Source: Bacteroides helcogenes P 36-108
GTDB taxonomy: Bacteria > Bacteroidota > Bacteroidia > Bacteroidales > Bacteroidaceae
Assembly: GCF_000186225.1 (NCBI RefSeq)
Contig: NC_014933.1
Location: 1,984,001 to 2,048,000 of the forward strand
Direction of reading: 5' to 3'
Length of the DNA: 64,000 bases
Shown here in pieces: positions 1 through 9,085 of this stretch. A program made the position numbers and the translations under genes. Numbering within the stretch: the stretch's first letter is position 1; each line of letters opens with the position of its first letter. The notes beneath the pieces are model-generated. The model was not told where the DNA came from. It searched no databases and saw only the letters and a program-made list of their open reading frames with translations.

Positions 1-447
1 TGTAAAGTCGCCTACCTTGGGCTTTTCAATGGAGAATTGTGCGCAAAAGGTATCGGTCGCTTTCTCGCCTGTGGTAACAATAGATTTGCATCGTGGCAAT
101 TGTTGCAGCAGGACAGGGATATTTGTAGATTGTACTATTTCCAAAAATTTGTCTGAAGCATTATCTTGTAACCGACGTATGGCAGAAGCTGTGTCGAATA
201 AAGCGATACCTCTTTCTTGTAAGAAGCTGACCAGTTGATCTTTGTAGAATGATTTCCTTGTTTTATCAACAAAATAGTCTTTGTCATTGAAAAAAAGGAA
301 TCCTGTTATCCGCCACATGTCATTGTTCCAATTTGGGTAGTAAAAGTCCATAGACCATCGTTTTTTTTGCGGTGGAAAACTCCCTAACATCAACAGACGG
401 GCATTGCCAGGGAGAAAAGGTTCTAAAGGATGCTGTTCTATTTCCAT
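1..447 (-). CDS. Uracil-DNA glycosylase family protein (Mug/TDG-like), C-terminus beyond the window
   Basis: The minus-strand frame is open from the ATG at 447 to the window edge, giving 149 residues without a stop. The N-terminal half has the hallmark of the single-domain uracil-DNA-glycosylase superfamily: a hydrophobic strand ending LMLGSFPP near residue 20, then a YYPNWNN segment and a WRITGFLFF helix. Family members excise uracil or mispaired thymine from DNA. The LGSFPP loop corresponds to the catalytic motif 1 region of Mug-like enzymes; no acidic residue is obvious there, so activity cannot be inferred. The second half (FDTASAIRRL, then SIVTTGEKA) fits the beta-alpha fold of the family. 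A TAnnTTTG box at 474-481 supports this start. The gene faces away from the divergent space beside kamA's end. Confidence 0.72.
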   Translation of the reverse strand, partial: MEIEQHPLEPFLPGNARLLMLGSFPPQKKRWSMDFYYPNWNNDMWRITGFLFFNDKDYFVDKTRKSFYKDQLVSFLQERGIALFDTASAIRRLQDNASDKFLEIVQSTNIPVLLQQLPRCKSIVTTGEKATDTFCAQFSIEKPKVGDFT

Positions 448-473
448 ATTTTCCTTATTCGTTATTTCGTCTG

Positions 474-481
474 CAAAAGTA
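474..481 (-). promoter_or_regulatory. Bacteroides -7 box (TACTTTTG) for the glycosylase gene
   Basis: On the minus strand the sequence reads TACTTTTG, an exact match to the Bacteroides sigma-ABfr -7 consensus TAnnTTTG. It lies 27 nt upstream of the ATG at 447. No clear -33 TTTG was seen. Confidence 0.55.
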
Positions 482-502
482 CAGATTATTTTGGAGATGC
501 TA

Positions 503-2596
503 TTAGGCTATTTCCAGATTAGTCATCTTTTCAGTGATCTGAAAAGGAAAATCCGGGTATTCATAAAGACTGAAGCGGTATTCGGTTTTACCTTCAGTAT
601 AATTCCAGATAGTAGCATATTCTTCCGCATCTTCTCCCATATATTGTAATTGGCGCAAATAGGAAGCTATGGATTTGTTTTCCACGATGTAAACTTGCCC
701 CATCCGATTGATGATAGGGCTGTGACGGCGGGTGTTATCGTGATCGAAGCACAGGATGCGTTTTCCTTCATCTGTAATACCTACCATCTTGAAAGTCATG
801 CTTTTCCCGATAGCCGGTAGGTTGAGTACATTGCGGTCGGTAGCCAGGAATGGCAGATGATGTGTTTTCAGGAAGTGACGGATGCATGTGGCCGGATCAT
901 GACTTGTCTCAAGTGATGCGGACAGGTTACGGGCATCTTCTTTGGATAGTTTACCAAAATATTTTTCTTCCTGTTGTTCTTGTACAGAACGGCTGTTCGG
1001 GGTGAATACCGCATTGTTTTCTTCAAAGCCTTTTACGGAGAAAGTGTAATAACAGACTACTCCAAGCTGGTTGAGTATCTGACGTAAACGGGCAGTATGT
1101 CCCCGGCGGGATGCGGCTACATTATATACCAGTTGATTGTCGATCAGCCAACCTGCCGATAGTAATTTGTGTATTCCTTTGGCTGCTTCGGGGGTTACTT
1201 CGAGTGGTGTCTGGAAGTGAGTTTGAATAATGAATTGCCGGATTCCGATGGTTGAGGCTTTTTCTTTGAATTTCTTTAGAATTTCGACCAATTCATCATT
1301 GATCCGCATAGGCAGGTAGGCCGGAAGTCGGGAACCAAGGCGAATACGCTGTAATTCTGCATATTTTTCTCCTTCAGGGCGTTCTTCGTTAGCTTTGCGC
1401 TTGCGTGCAGCCATGCGATAAACTGCATCCAAGATATTGCGCAATGTTTTATTTTGACTCATCAGAGCATCACCGCCTGTGATGAGAATATCACGCAATT
1501 GCGCATCTTCTTCAAAATAGTTCATCAGGCGCCGCAGCTTCTTTTCCCAACTTTCCTTAGGATGCAAAGTATCGAATTCAAAGTTAAGCCGTTTGCTCTG
1601 AAAATCGTACATACGCTGGCAAGATGCACATAGCCCCCCACAAGCACGCCCCATGGTATCGGGGATGAGAATGGCAACCTCCGGATAACGGCGATGGATG
1701 TTATGTCCGTCTGGCAGAAGCCAACCGGCGGCATTGGGTTTACCTTCTTCTACTATATCTTCCCGTTCCCATGCATGAATTTGCCCGTAGGTTTCTACTA
1801 ATTGGGGAGAATAAAGGATGTAGCTACGTAAGGCTTCGTCGTCGTATCCATTAGGGGTACAGTTTAGCAATGAGAGATAATAAGGGGTGGCAAAGAAGGG
1901 CATTCCTTTCTTACGTGCTTTGGAGAGCAGGTACATGGTTTCGGCAGAGAGGGAGTTGCCGAGAAAACGGTTTAATTCTGTCGGACTTTTGATTGCCATG
2001 GCAAGATGAAAACGGAAATCATTCCACCATTCATTGACAAGGCGATACTTTTCTTCATAGCTAATACCCTCTTCAAAATGAAAATGTGAAGTCGGATGCT
2101 TTCGATGCTCAATTTTCTGTATCAGTGCATGCAGGATTCGTTCTTTGTTCTTGATCTGAATTTGTTGTACTTCTTCGTCAAGTCCGGTAGGCCAGCGTTT
2201 GGTCAGAGCCTTTATTTTCTGTGCGGAAGGTATGGATGGTATGGGTTGCCGGAGGCGTTTGAACTGTTGAAACAAATCAATGAATAAGTCGGTTTCAGTA
2301 TCGTCTATCCATTGTCCGGTCAGGAAGGAGTATAACATTGATAGAGTTGATATGGACAGTTGTTTTCCTGTGGAAAGTTCATGTACTTCCCGTCCGTCAA
2401 ATTCAATCAAAAGTCGAATTTGCTTACTGGCTTCGTTTTCCACTTCCGGATGCCCGGCAATATATTCCAAAAGTCTGGTTTTGAATGTTTCTGTATTGTC
2501 ACTTTGCGTGGCAATATTTACCAGTTCGGGAAGCTCGTGCCGATAAAGTTGTTCCAATTGTGAAAGAGTGAGTGCAAGCATTTTCTTTTGTTTCAT
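503..2596 (-). CDS. KamA-family radical SAM protein (lysine 2,3-aminomutase-like)
   Basis: This 697-residue protein carries a CGGLCASC motif at residues 319-326, the C-x3-C-x2-C cluster that binds the 4Fe-4S centre of radical SAM enzymes. It sits in the sequence context of lysine 2,3-aminomutases, followed by DILITGGDAL. KamA enzymes move an amino group from C2 to C3 of an amino acid using PLP; a C-terminal KSMTFKMVGI segment is family-like. The protein is much longer than clostridial KamA (about 416 residues): roughly 280 extra helical residues precede the radical SAM domain. Substrate is therefore uncertain, and the gene is alone rather than in a lysine fermentation cluster. The start at 2596 is used; a second ATG five codons in is possible. 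A -7 box lies at 2631-2638. Confidence 0.8.
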   Translation of the reverse strand: MKQKKMLALTLSQLEQLYRHELPELVNIATQSDNTETFKTRLLEYIAGHPEVENEASKQIRLLIEFDGREVHELSTGKQLSISTLSMLYSFLTGQWIDDTETDLFIDLFQQFKRLRQPIPSIPSAQKIKALTKRWPTGLDEEVQQIQIKNKERILHALIQKIEHRKHPTSHFHFEEGISYEEKYRLVNEWWNDFRFHLAMAIKSPTELNRFLGNSLSAETMYLLSKARKKGMPFFATPYYLSLLNCTPNGYDDEALRSYILYSPQLVETYGQIHAWEREDIVEEGKPNAAGWLLPDGHNIHRRYPEVAILIPDTMGRACGGLCASCQRMYDFQSKRLNFEFDTLHPKESWEKKLRRLMNYFEEDAQLRDILITGGDALMSQNKTLRNILDAVYRMAARKRKANEERPEGEKYAELQRIRLGSRLPAYLPMRINDELVEILKKFKEKASTIGIRQFIIQTHFQTPLEVTPEAAKGIHKLLSAGWLIDNQLVYNVAASRRGHTARLRQILNQLGVVCYYTFSVKGFEENNAVFTPNSRSVQEQQEEKYFGKLSKEDARNLSASLETSHDPATCIRHFLKTHHLPFLATDRNVLNLPAIGKSMTFKMVGITDEGKRILCFDHDNTRRHSPIINRMGQVYIVENKSIASYLRQLQYMGEDAEEYATIWNYTEGKTEYRFSLYEYPDFPFQITEKMTNLEIA

Positions 2597-2630
2597 AAGC
2601 AGTTATATTTTAATGTTTTGCTAAAAATAA

Positions 2631-2638
2631 CAAAAGTA
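2631..2638 (-). promoter_or_regulatory. -7 box (TACTTTTG) of the kamA-like gene
   Basis: Minus-strand TACTTTTG matches TAnnTTTG and lies 35 nt upstream of the ATG at 2596. It forms the tail of the hairpin at 2635-2664, so a promoter and the preceding gene's terminator share bases. Confidence 0.5.
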
Positions 2639-2664
2639 GACGAGGAATTTATTCCTTGTCTACT
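2635..2664 (-). terminator. Intrinsic terminator of the 2718-3347 gene
   Basis: Two 14-nt arms (2635-2648 and 2651-2664) pair over their full length with one G-T wobble and a two-base loop. On the minus strand the stem is followed by a T-rich run. It is 54 nt beyond the stop of the hypothetical gene at 2718. Confidence 0.7.
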
Positions 2665-2717
2665 TTCTTATGAAATTCTTTAAAGTTCTTTTTCTTTTGG
2701 TAACAAAGAAAGAATTG

Positions 2718-3347
2718 TCACTCCGCCGATTTATCGCTTTTCTTTTTTGATTCTTTTTTTGCCAATATTATTACATTATAAACATACTCGGACATCCATT
2801 GTTCGGAATATCCTAAACGCTCCTTGTATTGGCGTACGTTCATAGCTGTTTTGTGTACATCGTCTTTCTTCCAAATGCTTTTGGTACAAACATCGTGTAC
2901 GGTCTTTTCGGTCATACTGCGCAAAGCCTTCTTAAAAATGGAAGGCATGCGGAACTTCCATTGCATTAAGTTTCCCATCAGCATCATCAAATCGTTAGAA
3001 AATCCTTGATACATGAACAGGTAACCTTGTACATCATTTTGCGTCCGGCAATGTTTTTTTACGGATGCATCGATTTCCTTGAAGAAGTTTTCACTGATTC
3101 CATAATCTTGTATCAGCATTTTGCGTGATGCAGCCTTTTCGGCTTGTCCAAGTCTCCCTCCTTGGGTGGGGATCTTGAACAGACGTTTAAAGTTGGCTAC
3201 ATCAGGCACAAAGCGAATGTTGGTGATGCCCAGATTGGCAGCTATTACAGCTTGAAAATAGACGCGTGTCAACGAAACGAAATCTTCCACGTTTTTTGAA
3301 GATACTTCTTCAGTATTCTTGTTGAATAATTTGGCTAATATACTCAT
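2718..3347 (-). CDS. Conserved hypothetical protein, 209 residues
   Basis: I do not recognise a named family. The protein has no signal peptide or membrane segment, so it is probably cytoplasmic. It looks mostly helical, with a very basic C-terminus (KKESKKKSDKSAE) and a central stretch rich in methionine and phenylalanine (FSNDLMMLMGNLMQWKF, around residues 115-130). It is a single-gene unit: a -7 box lies upstream at 3401-3408 and a strong hairpin terminator downstream at 2635-2664. Codon use resembles the neighbours, so it looks native rather than recently acquired. No function is proposed. Confidence 0.75.
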   Translation of the reverse strand: MSILAKLFNKNTEEVSSKNVEDFVSLTRVYFQAVIAANLGITNIRFVPDVANFKRLFKIPTQGGRLGQAEKAASRKMLIQDYGISENFFKEIDASVKKHCRTQNDVQGYLFMYQGFSNDLMMLMGNLMQWKFRMPSIFKKALRSMTEKTVHDVCTKSIWKKDDVHKTAMNVRQYKERLGYSEQWMSEYVYNVIILAKKESKKKSDKSAE

Positions 3348-3400
3348 ATATCTATCATTAATAGTTTATAATTAAAAGATTGCTGGGACAATTGAGGTTA

Positions 3401-3408
3401 CAAAAGTA
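3401..3408 (-). promoter_or_regulatory. -7 box (TACTTTTG) of the 2718-3347 gene
   Basis: An exact TAnnTTTG match on the minus strand, 54 nt upstream of the ATG at 3347. Confidence 0.5.
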
Positions 3409-3611
3409 CGAAATAAGTTGATTTACACCAATAATTGTATCATTCATAATTTATCAGTCATGAAGAATTTTATTTCTTACTCTACTTATTAATAGGTATT
3501 GGTTCATATGATAATCCTCTTTTTTTGTTATTGTCGGTTAGGTTTATTCATACGAACTTTGCATTCCATTTTTATGGCTAAGTTCTATTTATTAACAAAT
3601 AATTAATTTTT

Positions 3612-5288
3612 ATGAAAGAGAAAAAGAAGTTACTCAACTCTAAAAGTCTGTTATTCTGCATTGTTTCTATTTCCCTCTGTCTTTCTGTAGGGGCTTGTTC
3701 AAAAAACGAGTCGGATGTTGTTCTGACACTACCGAGTGAAGAAGTACCGATGACAACTGCTGCCTGTGTACCTGGAGATATTGAAGCTCTCCGTGCCATT
3801 GCTAAAGCCAATCCGGAAGCCCATCTCTTTGAGGGGGATGAACCGGGACAATGGAAAAAGATAAATCTGAAATGGGTAAAAGGTGTCGATGGAAAATATG
3901 CTGTAAGTGAACTTCAAGTCAAAGAGGGAGTTGAGATCGCTGATTTTGTGTTGAATCTTGATGGAAGTAAGAAAACTAATATTCTTTTTAGCAGTTTGCA
4001 ATGCCTTGATATTGTTTCTGCCACTATTAAAGAAATTACTGTTTTTAATCAGCCTGCACTCAAGACTGTGCGTATCAATGGGGAAGGAAAGGCACAAGTG
4101 GAAGATATTAATGTACAAGGTGGTGAGGCTCTGAAGGAAATAACCATTGAAGGTATGCCCAATGTAACAACACTTCTGTTAGGTGGTAATGCCATTGAAA
4201 AAATCCTTTTGGCAGACTTACCCAAACTGCAAGAGCAGAGTAATCTGAAATTCAGAAACGGATATGATGCTGATGGTAATCAAGTGGAAGATACTGCTGT
4301 TAAAGAGTTGACTCTAAAAGGGGATATAAAGAGTCTTAATGGCCTTTATCTTACAGGATTGGGATTGGAAAGATTTACTTTGCAAGCTTCACTGCCAGAA
4401 TTGGTTTCACTCACGCTTAATAACAATAAATTATCCGGAAGCCTCGAAATAAAAGGATTAGAGAAGCTTCAGACATTATTTCTAAGTAATAATGAATTGT
4501 CGTCAGTCAGTGTATCGGGATGCCCGGCCTTGACAGAGTTTGATGCTTCTGCTAACAAAGGACTTAGTGACTTTTCCCTTTCTCTTCCTGCCCTGAAAGT
4601 ATTGGATTTGAATGAAACGGCCGTTAGTGCATTGGATTTGTCTTCATTTGCCAATTTGAAAAAAGTGAGCGCTTATAATGCCAAACTCACTTCTGTGAAG
4701 CTTTCGAGTCAGAACACCAAGCTTTCCGGAATAAATTTGTCCAATAATCAGTTGCCTGAGATAACTTTCCCAAAGGAGGTTTCAGCCATATACTTGCTTA
4801 CGATGAATAATAATTCTATGAATTCATTAGACTTGAGCCGGATGAGCTTGCTTGAAAGAGTTTCAGTGAATGATAATAAGCTCGAAACATTAAGAGTACC
4901 TGAGGGAGCGGAAGATTTTGAACTGTTGGAATGCAAAAATAATCATCTTACAGCAAAATTGTTGAGAGAGATTAAAAAGACTCTTACCGAACTTTCAAGA
5001 TGGGATATAGCACCACAACGCCTGCTTGCGCGTGCTGATGTACAAAAAAAACAGATTGACGCATCAGAAGAAATCAATGAATTGAACCTGACTCCCATTG
5101 TACAGAAATTCAATGGTAAACAATGGACTGATGCTGTGGTGAGTGAATTCGTACAGAAGGGTGGTATCTATACTTTTGGAGGTAAAGGAAAATATCGTGT
5201 CATCTGTACGGATTTAGGTTTTCAGGATTGGAAATTTGACGTTTTCAGTAATGCCGATCCTTATTTTATTGGGGAGATTGAGGTATAA
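3612..5288 (+). CDS. Leucine-rich-repeat lipoprotein
   Basis: The N-terminus has a charged head (KEKKK), a hydrophobic core and a lipobox VGAC with the cysteine near residue 29, so it is a predicted lipoprotein of the cell envelope. From about residue 140 to 450 it carries repeats of the LRR type with L-x-x-L-x-L and N-N-x-L signatures (for example LVSLTLNNNKL, LQTLFLSNNEL, LKVLDLNETAV). The repeats predict a curved solenoid suited to binding proteins. The last 100 residues (after RWDIAPQRL) form a separate domain ending KYRVICTDLGFQDWKFDVF, which looks like a beta-sandwich module. It is monocistronic, ending at a bidirectional hairpin shared with the convergent ChaN-like gene. A ligand cannot be read from sequence. 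Confidence 0.85.
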   Translation: MKEKKKLLNSKSLLFCIVSISLCLSVGACSKNESDVVLTLPSEEVPMTTAACVPGDIEALRAIAKANPEAHLFEGDEPGQWKKINLKWVKGVDGKYAVSELQVKEGVEIADFVLNLDGSKKTNILFSSLQCLDIVSATIKEITVFNQPALKTVRINGEGKAQVEDINVQGGEALKEITIEGMPNVTTLLLGGNAIEKILLADLPKLQEQSNLKFRNGYDADGNQVEDTAVKELTLKGDIKSLNGLYLTGLGLERFTLQASLPELVSLTLNNNKLSGSLEIKGLEKLQTLFLSNNELSSVSVSGCPALTEFDASANKGLSDFSLSLPALKVLDLNETAVSALDLSSFANLKKVSAYNAKLTSVKLSSQNTKLSGINLSNNQLPEITFPKEVSAIYLLTMNNNSMNSLDLSRMSLLERVSVNDNKLETLRVPEGAEDFELLECKNNHLTAKLLREIKKTLTELSRWDIAPQRLLARADVQKKQIDASEEINELNLTPIVQKFNGKQWTDAVVSEFVQKGGIYTFGGKGKYRVICTDLGFQDWKFDVFSNADPYFIGEIEV

Positions 5289-5297
5289 TGATGAAAG

Positions 5298-5323
5298 AGC
5301 CCATCCGATAAATCGGATGGGCT
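5298..5323. terminator. Bidirectional intrinsic terminator between convergent genes
   Basis: The arms AGCCCATCCG (5298-5307) and CGGATGGGCT (5314-5323) are perfect complements with a six-base loop that can itself pair further. The hairpin sits 9 nt after the LRR gene stop and 7 nt before the stop of the minus-strand ChaN-like gene. Confidence 0.8.
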
Positions 5324-5330
5324 TAACGTT

Positions 5331-6227
5331 TTAATAGCTGTGAACCATGTCTTCAGGTACACAAACGTAGAAATCGGCGCGTCCGATGTTTTCTTCACTC
5401 AATGCAGATACGGTTTCTTGTCTCACAAAGACTACTGTGGCGATACTCGTACCGGGACGGTAATTGAGTAGATAAGGGATGATGCCTTCTCTCTGTTCCG
5501 TATGGTAACTTCCGTTCACATGCAGAAATTTGTGCCGCATATTTTGAGCTATAAACCACCCCATCGTAGCATCTTTTATAGCTTGTGCCTCGGCAAACCG
5601 ACGGCTGTCTGCTTTAGACTTTCCTCCCATCATATTCATTATGCCAAAAGCGGTCTCACTGTTTTTTTCATTGTAATGAAAAGGAATGGGAAGTGGGGCA
5701 ATATAGCTCTTGGCTTTTTCCGAAATTGAGTCAAGTATGCCAAATCCCCAGTTCTTTACACTGTTGGCATATCGACGTGGAACATTAGTGGCGATAAATG
5801 GTATGGAATGCTCTTTTGCAAAAGATACCAATGGTTCGTAATCTGTATTATAGTTATGCCATAGACGAGCTTCGGCTTCGAAGCGTTCAGAGGTAATCCT
5901 TCCATTCATGTATTCGTCTAAAATCAGTTGGTTGTCACTTTCCAACATTTCGGCTCCAAGCGTCAGTTTGTCGTGGTGAATATGGTAAAGCGAACGAGTA
6001 ATTTCAAATTCCAGCCAATGAGTGATGGGGCAGTTATGCATTTCGCCTAAGAACACCACATCGTAATTTGACAGTTCTTTGATTAACTTGCCATATGTGA
6101 TTTCTTTTCCTTCGCTATCAAACAAGGTATAGGCAGGCTTGGTTGTTTCCTGACTGGATACGGCTATCGGCAACATACAGCATAAGCATGCGGTACACAG
6201 CAATTGTTTTATAATTTGTTGTTTCAT
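5331..6227 (-). CDS. ChaN-like (haem-binding type) secreted protein
   Basis: This 298-residue protein matches the ChaN/Cofac_haem_bdg family: VVFLGEMHNCPITHWLE near residues 55-71, FIATNVPRRYA in the middle and LHVNGSYHTEQREG toward the end are the usual conserved blocks. Campylobacter ChaN is an iron-regulated lipoprotein that binds cofacial haem pairs; the general family is also called iron-regulated. An N-terminal hydrophobic segment (LLCTACLCCMLPIAVSS) predicts export; several cysteines make the exact processing site unclear. Its ATG overlaps the stop of the M16 peptidase gene in an ATGA junction, so the two are translationally coupled. It is the last gene of the SusCD operon, pointing to a shared task in haem or iron capture. 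Haem binding itself is not shown. Confidence 0.78.
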   Translation of the reverse strand: MKQQIIKQLLCTACLCCMLPIAVSSQETTKPAYTLFDSEGKEITYGKLIKELSNYDVVFLGEMHNCPITHWLEFEITRSLYHIHHDKLTLGAEMLESDNQLILDEYMNGRITSERFEAEARLWHNYNTDYEPLVSFAKEHSIPFIATNVPRRYANSVKNWGFGILDSISEKAKSYIAPLPIPFHYNEKNSETAFGIMNMMGGKSKADSRRFAEAQAIKDATMGWFIAQNMRHKFLHVNGSYHTEQREGIIPYLLNYRPGTSIATVVFVRQETVSALSEENIGRADFYVCVPEDMVHSY

Positions 6228-9085
6228 TTTTTTAGATTGTTTTTACTGATGTATAAAAGGATGTACTTCTCGATATCTAAATATTTATTGAAAGCTTTAT
6301 GTAATATATCGGGCGTTATGTCGGCAAGTTGCTGTTCATAATCTTCAAAATCGGCTATAGTCTCGCCGTTCTTCAGCAAGCTTGTTAGGGTTGTTCGCCA
6401 TGCTGATGCAGATTCTGCATTTAATGTTTCTCGCTTGGCGATCAAGAAAGACCGTTTGATATTTAGTAATTCTTCTTCACTGACTTCTTTTTCTTGCAGG
6501 TGTCGCAGGAGCTTTAAAAGTGTAGCTTCTATTTTGTTCATGTTTTCATTGTCAGTCGATGCATTGATGTCAAAATAGAATGTACTCCATGGAATTCCTT
6601 CGTATTTTAATGAAACGTATGGTGAATAGACTAAAGATTCCTGCTCCCTAAGGATGGAAATCAATCGGTTTTGTATGACATTGCACATAAGCTTCAGTGT
6701 CAATGTGTTTTTCAATCCCGGTTGATAGTGCCCGAAAAATATATAATCGAACAATGTTTGCGTCTTATTCGTATTGGGGAAGCCTTCTGTTATTCTCATA
6801 TTAGGTAACCGGAACTTGGGGTAAGTCCATTGTTCTTGTTTTGATGAAATAGGCATTCTGCCGAATACCGAGACAAACTGATTGATAAGCGTATCGGCGT
6901 TGAAGTGTCCGCAAATTATGTAAGTTGTACCTTCCTGACGGGAATAAAGTGCTTTGTAGAAGGTTGCAATGCTATCTAATCGGAGTTGTTGCAATTGCTC
7001 CGTTGTAGGTTGCCGATACGAAGCGGGTAATGTTTCTCCCATTAGTTCATTGATGCGCGCAGTAAGCAGACGGCTGGAATCGCGTTTCAACATTTTTTCG
7101 AGCATTGTTTCTTTACCGGATGTTTTCAGTAATTCATTCAGGCTTTCTTCAAAATCTTTATAGTTTAATTTCGGATCAATTATTTTCTCGTAAATGAGAT
7201 TAAAGAATTCCAGTGCATTTGCTGAAGAAGACATACCCATAAAGCCGTGCCAATGGTTTTCTATCACAGTAGTGAGAGACATTCCCTGATTGTACAGATA
7301 GTCAGATAGCTTTTCTCCGTCAACATTGGCAATTCCTCCCATATCCATATAGCTGGCAGTGCCTTCGAGTAGCGGATAATCTTTGTCGGGGATGGAAGAA
7401 AGTCCGAATGGCGCAAAAGAGGTCAGTAGAAAGTTTCTTTCCGGTTGTAAAGTTGGTTTCAGAATAAGCCTGATTCCATTTTTTAATGTAACTTCTCGAA
7501 TACCTGTCAAAGGATATAATTTAGTATTGGCGATGTATGCTGAATCAAAAGTGGGGCGAACAGCAAGGCAGGCAGGTATATGGCTGTGGACTTCTGTTTC
7601 AGCTTGTGGCGAACGAACATAATTATAAGGTTGACAATTCGCTTTTTCACCTTTTTCCCATGCGGTAGCCACTTCTCTCTTTGTTAGTGGAGTGCCAAAC
7701 TCCGGATGGCTTAGACATGTCACCAGCATAGTGTTTTGTTTACAGGTAAGCCATTCATTCAACAGTTGTTGTAAATCTTCGCATGTTGTATCGCTAATTT
7801 TGTTCCAGACTTTCCTTTGTTGAATTTTATCGGTCAGATAACAGTCACCAGAAATGGCATAGTCTATAAAATCATCACACCATTCTGCAGAGTTTCGGGT
7901 GATGGGGACCGTTTGTATTTCGTATTTGCTGCGGAAATCATTTTTCAGATCCTGCCACTCGTTCGCTTCCCATCCGTTGCGAGCCAGACAATGCAGTTCG
8001 GTTACGATTTTTGCCATTCGTGTCAGGAGTTTTTTTCTGTTTTTCCCTTCCAGACTCAATACAAAATGGTTTTTATTACCCAAATACCATTGGTCGGAAA
8101 CCTCACATTGCAACTTTAGGGCATGCAGACGTGAGGAGATGGCTTTAATGAGTAATCGTCTCCGTTGTTTTTGTACGACATCGTCTAAAGTCCTTTCTAC
8201 ATTGCAGGTATGAGGGATTATGCATTCAATTCGGGTTTGATTTCGTAAACTGTCTCGTATTTCAGATAAACTGATACCCGTATCATACTCCAATATACAG
8301 GGGTGGGGGAGAATTGATGAGCTACCGCATTTCAGCGAGGCAAACATAACTTTTATCTTTTGTTCTATTTCTTGAGGACTGATATCTCCTACTACAACAA
8401 GTGTAGCCAAAGAGGGAACATACCATTTCCGGTAGTAACGGGTGAGTATTTCAGGAGTTATGCGTTTGATGTCATCGGCATTTCCAAGCGGCATACGGCG
8501 GCTGAGTAGTCCATTGCCTATTTTAAGCGGATAGAAATCATCTCCCGAATCAAAGCTGCGTAGTTCTTCTAAAATAATACCTTTCTCATTCTCAACTTTT
8601 TCCGCTTCAATTGTCAGGCCATCCATCCAGTCACGTATGATAAGCAAGGAGTTTGCTATTACCGCTTCTCTGTTTTTGTCAATTGGTACGGAAAACATGT
8701 AAATGGTGCGGTCAAAGCCTGTAAGAGCATTGATGTCCTGTCCGTATTTCATACCCAGTTTCTCGAGTGATTCGACTAATGATCGTTTTGGAAAATGGGT
8801 TGTACCACCAAAAGCGATGTGTTCAAGGAAATGAGCGCATCCTTTTTCTTCTTCCGTTTCCTGGATAGAGCCTACACGCATAATTAGGCGAAATTCCACT
8901 TTGGAGGCAGGGGTCGAGTTGGGTAGGATAAGATAGTGAAACCCATTTTTCAGATGCCCTTCTACTGTTCCTGCTGGCAATGCGATAGCTGATGATTGTG
9001 GATATGCAGCATGCAAACACATAGCAATTATCCATGTGGCTGCTATACTTAAAGAACGATGGAATATTTGTTTATTTTTTCTCAT
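6224..9085 (-). CDS. M16-family zinc metallopeptidase (two-lobed, secreted)
   Basis: The start at 9085 is preferred to the longer frame at 9112: it yields a clean signal peptide (MRKNKQIFHR plus a hydrophobic core). The inverted zinc motif HFLEH lies at residues 85-89, followed about 75 residues later by EKGIILEELRSF, which supplies the third zinc ligand. The 953 residues contain two M16 halves, the second (from about residue 540) lacking the zinc motif, the usual layout for PqqL-type enzymes. Such peptidases degrade peptides or small proteins in the periplasm; E. coli PqqL and FusC process imported ferredoxin-like proteins next to TonB receptors. Here the gene overlaps the lipoprotein gene upstream by 14 nt and ChaN downstream by 4 nt, all in one operon with SusC/SusD. 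A protein or peptide substrate is therefore inferred. Confidence 0.88.
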   Translation of the reverse strand: MRKNKQIFHRSLSIAATWIIAMCLHAAYPQSSAIALPAGTVEGHLKNGFHYLILPNSTPASKVEFRLIMRVGSIQETEEEKGCAHFLEHIAFGGTTHFPKRSLVESLEKLGMKYGQDINALTGFDRTIYMFSVPIDKNREAVIANSLLIIRDWMDGLTIEAEKVENEKGIILEELRSFDSGDDFYPLKIGNGLLSRRMPLGNADDIKRITPEILTRYYRKWYVPSLATLVVVGDISPQEIEQKIKVMFASLKCGSSSILPHPCILEYDTGISLSEIRDSLRNQTRIECIIPHTCNVERTLDDVVQKQRRRLLIKAISSRLHALKLQCEVSDQWYLGNKNHFVLSLEGKNRKKLLTRMAKIVTELHCLARNGWEANEWQDLKNDFRSKYEIQTVPITRNSAEWCDDFIDYAISGDCYLTDKIQQRKVWNKISDTTCEDLQQLLNEWLTCKQNTMLVTCLSHPEFGTPLTKREVATAWEKGEKANCQPYNYVRSPQAETEVHSHIPACLAVRPTFDSAYIANTKLYPLTGIREVTLKNGIRLILKPTLQPERNFLLTSFAPFGLSSIPDKDYPLLEGTASYMDMGGIANVDGEKLSDYLYNQGMSLTTVIENHWHGFMGMSSSANALEFFNLIYEKIIDPKLNYKDFEESLNELLKTSGKETMLEKMLKRDSSRLLTARINELMGETLPASYRQPTTEQLQQLRLDSIATFYKALYSRQEGTTYIICGHFNADTLINQFVSVFGRMPISSKQEQWTYPKFRLPNMRITEGFPNTNKTQTLFDYIFFGHYQPGLKNTLTLKLMCNVIQNRLISILREQESLVYSPYVSLKYEGIPWSTFYFDINASTDNENMNKIEATLLKLLRHLQEKEVSEEELLNIKRSFLIAKRETLNAESASAWRTTLTSLLKNGETIADFEDYEQQLADITPDILHKAFNKYLDIEKYILLYISKNNLKK

